From Megalopta genalis (lineage: Eukaryota; Arthropoda; Insecta; Hymenoptera; Halictidae), in assembly GCF_051020955.1 (NCBI RefSeq), contig NW_027477555.1:1-64000 (forward strand): DNA of 64,000 nt, written 5' to 3'. Below, one piece after another: positions 52,841 to 62,560 of the stretch (positions are counted from its first letter, which is position 1; each line of letters starts with the position of its first letter). The position numbers were made by a program, and so were the translations under genes. The notes under the pieces were generated by a model. The model saw nothing but the letters and a program-made list of their open reading frames with translations, did not search any database and was not told the DNA's origin.

Positions 52841-53153
52841 CTTGGATTTGAAGCTAAATCATCTTCATCGCACTGATTTGAAGCTAAATCATGTGTTTCG
52901 CTTGGGTTGGAAGCTATCTCGTTTGTTTCGTCTGCATTTGAAGCTATAGTACTTATATCCCAAATGTTTGAAGCTCAATCATTTGCTTCGCATGGATTTG
53001 AAGCTAATCCTTCTACATCGCATTGATTTGAATCTAAATTATGTGTTTCGCATGGATGTGCAGCTAACTCGTTTGTATCCCCTGAATTTGAACTATATCA
53101 CTTATATCGCAAGAATCTGAAGCTAAATCATTTGTGATGCATGGATTTGAAGC

Positions 53154-53390
53154 TGTTGGAATACAACGATACCATCGTCGTAAGCGATAGACGCACGGGG
53201 GTAGGAGGCGTTCCTTCCCCGGCTGCGAAGGGACTCAGGCGGGGGTGTAAAGTAGGGACTGCAAGTCAGTCCCAGAAAGTCAGCGAGCATAAGCGCATCA
53301 AGGCACTGTTTCCCGTTCCCTTGTCTACACTTCAGCAAATATCTAAACACAGCAACGTGGAAACACCGACGCACATAGTCATTTCTAACA
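53154..53390 (+). repeat. 5' LTR of the copia element (237 bp)
   Basis: The unit begins TGTTGGAATA and ends TTTCTAACA, so it has the TG...CA ends expected of an LTR, and it is immediately followed by a tRNA-type primer site. It is visibly more G/C-rich than the satellite and has no 30-bp periodicity. No convincing TATA box or AATAAA signal was seen, so promoter positions are not assigned. The length is in the range usual for insect copia LTRs. The matching 3' LTR is missing, so element age cannot be estimated from LTR divergence. Confidence 0.88.
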
Positions 53391-53404
53391 GGTTATAGGC
53401 CCAG
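53391..53404 (+). other. Primer binding site, copia-type (initiator tRNA-Met internal fragment)
   Basis: GGTTATAGGCCCAG lies directly after the LTR's terminal CA. From memory, the Drosophila copia site is GGTTATGGGCCCAG, complementary to an internal part of initiator tRNA-Met rather than to its 3' end; this copy differs at one position. It supports both the LTR boundary and an arthropod copia lineage. Confidence 0.8.
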
Positions 53405-53450
53405 TCTCCTGTGTTTGGTGTTAAAAGTGTAAACATTAAGTAAATTCATA
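53405..53450 (+). other. Untranslated leader between primer site and Gag-Pol start
   Basis: These 46 bp of A/T-rich non-satellite sequence lead to the ATG at 53451. There is no upstream ATG in the leader, so the ATG at 53451 is the first after the primer site. Confidence 0.6.
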
Positions 53451-56192
53451 ATGGCAGACAGTGCGGGATTTCGTTTCGCTATTCAAAAACTAAATGGTGA
53501 GAACTATTCAGTATGGAGCTACAGAGTGGAACTCTTGTTGATAAAGGACAATTTGTGGGACGTCATCAAAGAAAAAATGCCTACTACAGTGGATGCTGTA
53601 TGGTCAAAAAGAGACGATCAAGCGCGTGCTACAATAGGATTATTGGTGGAAGATAATCAGTTGCAGCACATAAGGACCGCTAGGACAGCACGAGAGGCAT
53701 GGGAAGCGCTAAAAGGATACCACCAAAAGGCTACGCTGACAAGCAAAGTATTTTTACTAAAACGAGCATGCAGAATGGTCCTAAAGGAAGACGGTAATAT
53801 GGAAGAACATATCACGACTTTTTCCAGCTACATAGACCAACTGGCAGCTCTCGGACAGGAATTGCCCGACAATCTCATAGCGGCAATTTTATTAGGAAGC
53901 TTGCCGGAATCGTACGAAACTCTCGTAACGGCTTTAGAGAGTAGATCCGACAACGAGCTCAGCACTCAATTTGTGAAGAGCAAATTGATAGATGAATACA
54001 AGAGACGTAAGGGCGCGAGGGATGTGAAAGAAAATTTTGAAGCAGCCATGAAAACTGCTTATAAGGGCAAAATCCCCGCGCAATCAAAGAAAAGTTGTTT
54101 CTTTTGTAAGAAAGCCGGACATTTTAAGAGCGAATGTACGAAGTATAAGGCATGGAAAGGCAAACAAGAGACAGCCAACAAAGTTTCAGAAGAAAAATCT
54201 TCGACGGATTATTGCTTCTACGCAGGATACGGGACAGCGATGGCATCGTGTTTCGGGATAAAGACGATCGAAGGGAAAACAAATTCTTGGATTGTCGATT
54301 CGGGTGCGACAAGCCACATGGCGACAACGAAGGAATTTTTCCATGAATTCGACTCCGGCAGAAAGGGCCACGTATGCCTCGCAGATGGCGAACAAATGGC
54401 TCGAGTGGAAGGCATGGGTGCAGGGATACTCAGGTACGTCGACAAATTTGGGAAAGTTTCCGAAATGTATATACAGGACGTGCTGTACATTCCGACCCTT
54501 GGCTGCAACTTATTGTCGGTCAAGAGGCTTGCGAAGGACGGATACAGGCTTGTCTTCGAGGGACACACGTGTCAGATTTTGGGTGATGGGAAACCGTGGG
54601 CAACGGCAAGTCTGTCCCCAGAGCTGTACGAACTGAAGACGGTCGAGAAGGCCCTTGCAGTAAACGAGGTCGTAAATGCGGGCCATACCGAGGATTGCCA
54701 GCATGCATGGCATCGGCGTTTTGGACACCGGGATCCGGTCGCAATTAAGGAGTTGGCTGAAAAAGGTCTAGCGACAGGTATCAAGGTAAAGGACTGTAAG
54801 ACGCGCGAGACCTGTGAGTGCTGTGTGAAAGGAAAAATGGCACGGATACATTTCCCCAAAGAATCCAAAAACAAAACCCGAGAAATTTTGGTTCTTTTGC
54901 ATACGGATGTTTGCGGACCTATGCAAACCGTGACCCCGGGTAATAAAAGGTATATATTAACAATCATAGACGATTTTTCCAGATATACAGAAGTTTACCT
55001 AATGACTAAGAAAAATGAAGCAGGTACATTTATCAAAAGATTTATTGAAATGGTTAAAACAGGATTCAATAGGAAACCAAAAATCATAAGGTCGGATCGA
55101 GGAAGGGAGTACCTTAATGAAGATTTACAGAACTATTTAAGGAATCAAGGAATTAGGTCTCAGTTCACAGCCGCTTATTCGCCACAACAGAACGGAGTAG
55201 CCGAACGGAAAAATAGATCTTTGCTGGAAATGGCGAGATGTATGCTCCTGGATGCAAATCTGGAAAAGAGATAATGGGGCGAAGCAGTATGCACAGCTAA
55301 CTATTTACAAAATAGATTGCCAACCAAAGCAACAGGAAGGACTCCGTACGAGCTGTGGCATTGCAGGAAACCAGATGTAAGTAACCTACACATATTTGGA
55401 TGCGACGCATATGTGCATGTACACAGAGAACAAAGACAGAAATTGGACGACAAAGCCAAGAAGTTCATCTTCGTCGGATATTCGGAAGAATCTAAGGCGT
55501 ATCGACTATTAAACACAGAGACAAATCAAGTCAAGATTAGTCGAGATGTAATTTTTCTGGATGGGATCCGTGAAAAAGGTGCGATTAAGGAAAACTCAAT
55601 GCACGATGAGGTAATACTTTCAAGAGCCGAAGCATCGGATACAGAAGGAAGCGTGCAAGAGGACATTGCGGAAGGAGTGTCATCAATGGAAGACAGTTTC
55701 TGTTCTACGGATGAAACGGACAGTGACTTTCATGTTAATATAGGTGATGAGGATACAACTCAGACGCGAAACAGACGCTCCGAAAGATCGAACAAAGGCG
55801 TACCACCGGTCAGGTATATGGCGGCATCTTTGAAGGTGAAGCTGGAAGATGGGGAACCCAAGAATGTACGAGAAGCATTATCAGGACCACATAAAGAAGA
55901 ATGGAAAAACGCCATCGAGGAAGAAATTAAATCTTTAAAGGAAAACAACACATGGGACATTGTAGTAAGACCAAAAGATCGGAACATAGTCTCCAACAAA
56001 TGGGTCTTCAAAACAAAACGAAACGCAGAGGGAAGCATTGAAAAGTACAGAGCTCGACTCGTCGCACGGGGGTTTTCGCAGAAGTACGGAACTGACTACG
56101 ACGAGATCTTTGCACCTGTGGTAAGGCAGACGACTCTTAGGACCTTCTTAGCCATAGCAGGTCAAAAGAATATGTCGGTCAAGCACTTTGAC
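53451..56192 (+). pseudogene. Copia Gag-Pol polyprotein, one in-frame stop and 3' truncation
   Basis: The start at 53451 opens with the copia Gag N-terminal pattern (LNGENYSVWSYRVE). The copia Gag domain spans about residues 50-190 and a CCHC knuckle runs from C216 to C229. The aspartic protease motif is D283-S-G-A. The integrase zinc region starts at H418/H421 and continues to a CX2C-type pair (CECC). The integrase core has D486, D549 and E585, the last two separated by 35 residues as expected. A TAA at 55272-55274 (codon 608) interrupts the frame; the same frame then continues without shift. The SH3-like segment after integrase is about residues 643-705. Reverse transcriptase begins near residue 805 and stops at D914, the position of the motif A aspartate, so YVDD and RNase H are missing. 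Beyond 56192 the frame runs into satellite and terminates at 56342. The product would be cytoplasmic virus-like-particle proteins in an intact element; this copy is dead. Confidence 0.94.
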
Positions 56193-56215
56193 TTTCGCAT
56201 TGATTTGAAGCTGAC
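56187..56215. other. Copia/satellite right junction
   Basis: The last copia codon I can assign is GAC at 56190-56192. The next bases, TTTCGCATTGATTTGAAGC, are standard satellite in the phase of the 31-bp chimeric monomer, followed by GCTGACTCGTTTGCTTCGTG. The reading frame crosses the junction open for 50 more codons. Confidence 0.85.
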
Positions 56216-58919
56216 TCGTTTGCTTCGTGCGCATATGAAGCTATATCACTTATATCCCAACTGTTTGAAGCTAAATCATTTGATTCGCATGGATTTGAAG
56301 CTAGCTTGTTCCTTTCGTCTGCATTTGAAGCTATATCTATAGTATTTGAAGCTGAATCATTTGCGTCGCATGAATTTTATGCTTAACCTTCTACATCTCA
56401 TTGATTTGCAGCTAAACCATGTGTTTCGCATGGATTTGAAGCTAACTCGTTTGTTCCGCCTGCATTTGGAGCTATATCACTTATATCGCAAGTGTTTGAA
56501 GCTAAATCAGTTGTTTTGCATGGATTTGAAGCTAAACCTTCTACATAGCATTGATTTGAAGCTTAATCATGTGTTTGGCTTGAATTTGAAGCTAACTCGT
56601 TTGTTTCGTCTGCATTTGAAGCTATATCACTTATATCGCATGTATCTGAAGCGAAATCATTTGTGTCGCATGGGTTTGAAGCTATACCATCTACATCGCA
56701 TGGACTTGAAGCTAACTCGTTTGTTTCGCATGCAGCTGAATCTATATCACTTATATCGCAAGTATCTGAAGGTATATCATTTTTTTCGCATGGATTTGAA
56801 GCTAAACCTTCTACATCGCATTGATTTGATGCTAAATCATGTGTTTCGCATGGATTTGAAGCTAACTCGTTTGTTCCGCCTGCAGTAGCATCTATATTAC
56901 TTATATCGCAAGTATTTGAAGCTAAATCATTTGATGCGCATGGATTTGAATCTAACTCGTTTGTTTCGTCTGCATTTAAAACTATAGCACTTATATCGCA
57001 AGTGTTTGAAGTTAAATCATTTGTTTTGCATGGATTTGAAGCTAACTCGTTTGTTTCGCCTGCAGTTGAAACTATATCACTTATATCGCAAGCGTTTGAA
57101 GGTAAATCAATTGTTTCGCATGGATTTGAAGCTAATCCTTCTACGTCGCATTAATTTGAAGCTAATTCATGTGTTTGGCTTGGATTTGAAGATAACTCGT
57201 TCGTTTCGCCTGCATTTGTAGCTATATCATTTATATCGCAAGTATTTGAAGCTAAATCATTTGTGCCGCATGGATTTGAAGCTAAACCTTCTACACCGCA
57301 TTGATTTGAAGCTAAATCATGTGTTTCGCATGGATTTGAAGCTAACTCGTTGGTTTCACCTGCATTTGAAGCAATAGCAATATATCGCAAGTATCTGAAC
57401 CTAGATCATTTGTCTCGCATGGATTTAAAGCTAAACCTTCTACATCGCATTCATTTGAAGTTAAATCATGTGGTTCGCTTGGATTTAATTCTAGTTCGTT
57501 TGTATCGTCTGAATTTGTCGCTATATCACTTATATCGCAAGTATCAGAAGCTAAATCATTTGTTCCGCATGGATTTGAATCTAAACCTTCTACGTCGCAT
57601 TGATTTCAAACTAAATCATGTGTTTTGCATGGATTTGATGCTAACTCGTTTGGTTCTCCTGCATTTGTAGCTATATCACTTATATCGCAAGTATCTGAAT
57701 CTAAATCATTTGTTTCGCATGGATTTGAAGCTAAGCGTTCTACTTCGCATGGATTTAAAGCTAAATGATGTGTATCGCACGAATTTTGAAGCTAAGTCGT
57801 CTGATTCGTCTGCATTTCAAGCTATATCACTTATATCCCAAGCGTTTGATGATAAATCATTTGTTTCGCATGGATTTGTAGTTAAACCTTCTACATCACA
57901 TTGATTTGAAGCTAAATCATTTGTTCCGCATGAATTTGTAGCTATACCTTCTACATCGCATTGATTTGAAGCTAAATCATGTGTTTCGTATGGATTTGAA
58001 GCTAACTCGTTTGTTTCGCCTGCAGTTGAATCTATATCACGTACATCGCAAGTATTTGAAGCTAAATCATTTGTTCCGCATGGATTTGATGCTAAACCTT
58101 CTACATCGCATTGATTTGAAGCTAAATCATGTGTATGGCATGGATTTTGAAGCTAACTCGATTGATTCGTCTGAATTTGAAGCTATATCACTTATATCCC
58201 AAGTTTTTGATGCTAAATCATTTGTTTCGCATGGAGTTGAAGCTAAACCTTCTACATCGCACTGATTTGAAGCTAAATCATGTGTTTCGCTTGGGTTGGT
58301 AGCTATCTCGTTTGTTTCGTCTGCATGTGAAGCTATACTACTTATATCCCAAATGTTTGAAGCTCAATCATTTGCATCGCATGGATTTGAAGCTAAGCCT
58401 TCTACTTCGCATTGATTTGAAGCTAAATCATTTGTTTCGCTTGGATGTGAAGCTAACTCGTTTGTTTCGTCTGCATTTGAACGTATATCGCTTATAACGC
58501 AATTATCTGAAGATAAATCATTTGTTCCACATGGATTTGTAGCTGAACCTTCTACATCGTATTGATTTGAAGCTAAATCATGTGTTTCGGTGGATGTGAA
58601 GCTAACTCGTTTGTTCCGACTGCATTTGAAGCTATATCACTTATATCCCAAGTGTTTGAAGCTAAATCATTTGTTTCGCATGAATTTGAAGCTAAACCTT
58701 CTACATCGCATTGACTTGAAGTTTAATCATGTGTTTTGCACGCATTTGAAGCTAAATCGTTTGTATCCCCTGCATTTGAAGCTATATCATTTATATCCCA
58801 AGTGTTTGAAGCTAAATCATTTGTTTCGCATGGATTTGAAGCTAAACCATCTAAATCGCATGAATTTTAAGCTAAATCATGTGTTTCGCAAGGATTTGCA
58901 TCTAACTCGTTCGTTTCGC

Positions 58920-59748
58920 CTGCATTTGTAGCTATATCACTTCTATCGCAAGTATCTGGACCTAAATCATTTGTGTCGCATTGATTTGTAGCTAAACCTT
59001 CTACATCGCATTGATTTGAAGCTAAATCATGTGTTTCGCTTGGTTGCGAAGCTAACTCGTTTGTTTCGTCTGCATTTGAAGCTATATCACTTATATCGCA
59101 TGTATCTGATGCTAAGTCATTTGTGTCGCATTGATTTGAAGCTAAACCTTCCACATCGCATTGGTTTCAAGCTAAACCTTCTACATCGCAATGATTTGAA
59201 GCTAAATCATTTGATTCGCTTGGATTTGAAGCTAACTCGTTTGTTTCCCCTGCATTTGAAGCTATATCACTTATATCCCAAGTGTTTGAAGCTAAATCAT
59301 GTGTTTCGCTTGGATTTGAAACCAAACCTTCTACATCGCACTCATTTGAAGCTAAATCATGTGATTCGCTTGGATTTGAAGCTAACTCGTTTGTTTCCCC
59401 TGCATTTGAAGCTATATCACTTATATCCCAAGTGTTAGAAGCTAAATCATGTATTTCGCTTGGATTTGAAGCCAAACCTTCTACATCGCACTCATTTGAA
59501 GCTAAATCATGTGTTTCGATTGGATTGGAAGCTATCTTGTTTGTTTCGTCTGCATTTGAAGCTATAGTACTTATATCCCAAGTGTTTGAAGATAAATCAT
59601 TTGTTTCGCATGGATTTGAAGCTAGCTTGTTTCTTTCGTGTGCATTTGTAGCTATATCACTTCTATCGCAAGTATCTGGACCTAAATCATTTGTGTCGCA
59701 TTGATTTGTAGCTAAACCTTCTACATCGCATTGATTTGAAGCTAAATC
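58920..59748. repeat. Block repeated at 61381-62209
   Basis: The block recurs at an offset of 2,461 bp, marked by TATCTGGACCTAAATC, GCTTGGTTGCGAAGC and CCACATCGCATTGG. The 140-codon + strand translations at 59016 and 61477 are identical. Confidence 0.85.
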
Positions 59749-60839
59749 ATTTGTTTCGCATGGATTTGAAGCTAAACCATCTAAATCGCATGAATTTTAA
59801 GCTAAATCATGTGGTTTCGCAAGGATTTGCATCTAACTCGTTCGTTTCGCCTGCATTTGATGCTATATCACTTATATCGCAAGTATCTGAAACTAAATCA
59901 CTTGTTTCGCATGATTTGAAGCTAAACCTTCTACATCGCATTGATTTTCAGTTTAATCATGTGTTTCGCATGGATTTGAAGCTAACTCGTTTGTTTCGTC
60001 TGCATTTGAAGCTATATCATTTATATCCCAAAGTGTTTGAAGCTAAATCATTTGTTTCGCATGGATTTGAATCTAACTCGTTGTTTGGCTGCAGTTGAAG
60101 CTATATCACTTATATCGCATGTATCTGATGTTAAGTCATTTGTGTAGCATTGATTTGAATCTAAACCTTCGACATCGCATTGATTTGCAGCTAAATCATG
60201 TGTTTCCGCATGGATTTGAAGCTAACTCGTTTGTTTCGCATGCAATTGAAGCTAAATCATGTATATCACAAGTATTTGAAGCGAAACCATTTGATTGTCA
60301 TGGATTTGAAGCTACGCCTTTCTCTTCGCATTGATTTGAAGTTAAATCATGTGTTTCTGTTGATTTTTAATCTAATTAGTTTGTTTCGCATGCAGTTGAA
60401 GCTAAATCACGTATAAAACAAGTATTTGATGCTAAACTATTCGTTTCGCATGGATTTGAAGCTAAGCCTTCTCCTCCGCATTGATTTGAAGCTAAATCAT
60501 GTCTTTTTCCTGAATTTTATGCTAACTCGTTTGTTTCGCATGCAGTTGAAGTTAAATCATGTATATCACAAGTGTTTGAATCGAAACCATTTGATTTGCA
60601 TGGATTTGAAGCTAAGCCTTCTACTACGCATTGATTTGAAGCTGAATAATGTGTTTCGCTTGAATTTGAAGCTAACCCCATTGTTTCACATGCAGTTCAA
60701 GCTGAATCACGTTATAAACAGGTTTTTGATGCTAAACTATTCGTTTCGCATCGATTTGAAGCTTAATCATGTGTTTTGCATGGATTTGGAAGCTAACTCG
60801 TTTGTTACTCCTGCATTTGAAGCTATATCACTTATATCG

Positions 60840-62560
60840 CATGTATCTGATGCTAAGTCATTTGTGTCGCATTGATTTGAAGCTAAACCTTCCACATTGC
60901 ATTGGTTTCAAGCTAAACCTTCTGCATCGCAATGATTTGAAGCTAAATCATGTGATTCGCTTGGAATTGAAGCTACCTCGTTTGTTTCCCCTGCATTTGA
61001 AGCTATATTACTTATATCCCAAGTGTTTGAAGCTAAATCATGTGTTTTCGCTTGGATTTGAAACCAACCTTCTACATCGCACTCATTTGAAGCTAAATCA
61101 TGTGATTCGCTTGGATTTGAAGCTAACTCGTTTGTTTCCCCTGCATTTGAAGCTATATCACTTATATCCCAAGTGTTAGAAGCTAAATCATGTATTTCGC
61201 TTGGATTTGAAGCCAAACCTTCTACATCGCACTCATTTGAAGCTAAATCATGTGTTTCGATTGGATTGGAAGCTATCTTGTTTGTTTCGTCTGCATTTGA
61301 AGCTATAGTACTTATATCCCAAGTGTTTGAAGATAAATCATTTGTTTCGCATGGATTTGAAGCTAGCTTGTTTCTTTCGTGTGCATTTGTAGCTATATCA
61401 CTTCTATCGCAAGTATCTGGACCTAAATCATTTGTGTCGCATTGATTTGTAGCTAAACCTTCTACATCGCATTGATTTGAAGCTAAATCATGTGTTTCGC
61501 TTGGTTGCGAAGCTAACTCGTTTGTTTCGTCTGCATTTGAAGCTATATCACTTATATCGCATGTATCTGATGCTAAGTCATTTGTGTCGCATTGATTTGA
61601 AGCTAAACCTTCCACATCGCATTGGTTTCAAGCTAAACCTTCTACATCGCAATGATTTGAAGCTAAATCATTTGATTCGCTTGGATTTGAAGCTAACTCG
61701 TTTGTTTCCCCTGCATTTGAAGCTATATCACTTATATCCCAAGTGTTTGAAGCTAAATCATGTGTTTCGCTTGGATTTGAAACCAAACCTTCTACATCGC
61801 ACTCATTTGAAGCTAAATCATGTGATTCGCTTGGATTTGAAGCTAACTCGTTTGTTTCCCCTGCATTTGAAGCTATATCACTTATATCCCAAGTGTTAGA
61901 AGCTAAATCATGTATTTCGCTTGGATTTGAAGCCAAACCTTCTACATCGCACTCATTTGAAGCTAAATCATGTGTTTCGATTGGATTGGAAGCTATCTCG
62001 TTTGTTTCGTCTGCATTTGAAGCTATAGTACTTATATCCCAAGTGTTTGAAGATAAATCATTTGCTTCGCATGGATTTGAAGCTAGCTTGTTTCTTTCGT
62101 CTGCATTTGTAGCTATATCACCTCTATCGCAAGTATCTGGACCTAAATCATTTGTGTCGCATTGATTTGTAGCTAAACCTTCTACATCGCATTGATTTGA
62201 AGCTAAATCATGTGTTTCGCTTGGTTGCGAAGCTAACTCGTTTGTTTCGTCTGCATTTGAAGCTATATCACTTATATCGCATGTATCTGATGCTAAGTCA
62301 TTTGTGTCGCATTGATTTGAAGCTAAACCTTCCACATCGCATTGGTTTCAAGCTAAACCTTCTACATCGCAATGATTTGAATCTAAATCATTTGATTCGC
62401 TTGGATTTGAAGCTAACTCGTTTGTTTCCCCTGCATTTGAAGCTACATCACTTATATCCCAAGTGTTTGAAGCTAAATCATATGTTTCGCTTGGATTTGA
62501 AACCAAATCTTCTACATCGCACACATTTGAAGCTAAATCATGTAATTCCCTTGGATTTGA
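60840..62560. repeat. 720-bp superunits in tandem
   Basis: Corresponding positions recur at 720-bp spacing (24 monomers), for example the phrase CATGTATCTGATGCTAAGTC at about 60840, 61560 and 62280. There are two full units and a partial third; a further related copy lies at about 59100-59750. Twenty-four monomers is not a whole number of pentamers. Confidence 0.85.

Larger units (their letters stand above)
1..53153. repeat. 30-bp monomer satellite array, left arm, with 150-bp pentameric higher-order repeat
   Basis: The sequence is a head-to-tail run of 30-bp monomers, visible as constant phase on 60-base lines over long stretches. Each monomer starts with a GATTTGAAGC-like head followed by one of five 20-bp variable parts. 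The + strand order is E (core ACCTTCTACATCGC), D (ATCATGTGTTTCGC), C (CTCGTTTGTTTCGTCTG), B (TATCACTTATATCGCAAG), A (ATCATTTGTTTCGC), then E again, giving a 150-bp pentamer. The A monomer has 10 G/C in 30 bases. AGCT occurs in most monomers at the head/variable boundary and TCGCA near the end. Monomers within a type differ at several positions, while whole segments of 0.4-8 kb are nearly identical, so growth has been by block duplication. No unique-sequence gene interrupts this arm. Its left end lies outside the window. Confidence 0.97.
53154..56192 (+). mobile_element. Truncated Ty1/copia LTR retrotransposon
   Basis: This is the 5' part of a copia-superfamily element. In order it holds a 5' LTR (53154-53390), a primer binding site immediately after it, a 46-bp leader, and a single Gag-Pol frame in the order Gag, protease, integrase, reverse transcriptase that defines Ty1/copia. 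The element stops inside reverse transcriptase, so the rest of RT, RNase H, the polypurine tract and the 3' LTR are absent from the window. One in-frame stop interrupts integrase. It cannot be autonomous. The left edge is clean against satellite monomers, consistent with integration into the array. The right edge is an abrupt switch to satellite without LTR, consistent with deletion or recombination after insertion. No target-site duplication can be checked. Confidence 0.95.

Noticed and set aside
1..53153. CRISPR array
   Set aside because: The repeats are directly adjacent 30-bp units without unique spacers, the units themselves vary, and no cas gene is present.
1..53153. CENP-B box
   Set aside because: TTTCGCTTGGATTTGAAG resembles the left part of the CENP-B box (YTTCGTTGGAARCGGGA) but lacks the required CGGG part in every monomer examined.
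53123..53398. Short proteins across the LTR on either strand
   Set aside because: They span the satellite/LTR boundary and the LTR, which has TG...CA ends and a primer site, so coding is not supported.
54124..54744. Small open frames on both strands inside the copia region
   Set aside because: They are in other frames of the Gag-Pol coding sequence, which has clear domain motifs, and have no recognisable features of their own.
55317..56342. A separate gene starting at 55317
   Set aside because: It begins at a TTG in the same frame as Gag-Pol, 42 bases after the internal stop, and continues integrase and RT; its end is satellite sequence. It is the rest of the broken polyprotein.
56193..56342. 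Genuine gene fusion of copia RT to satellite peptide
   Set aside because: The frame continues by chance because the satellite is open in this frame; the RT is catalytically incomplete and the upstream frame already has a stop.
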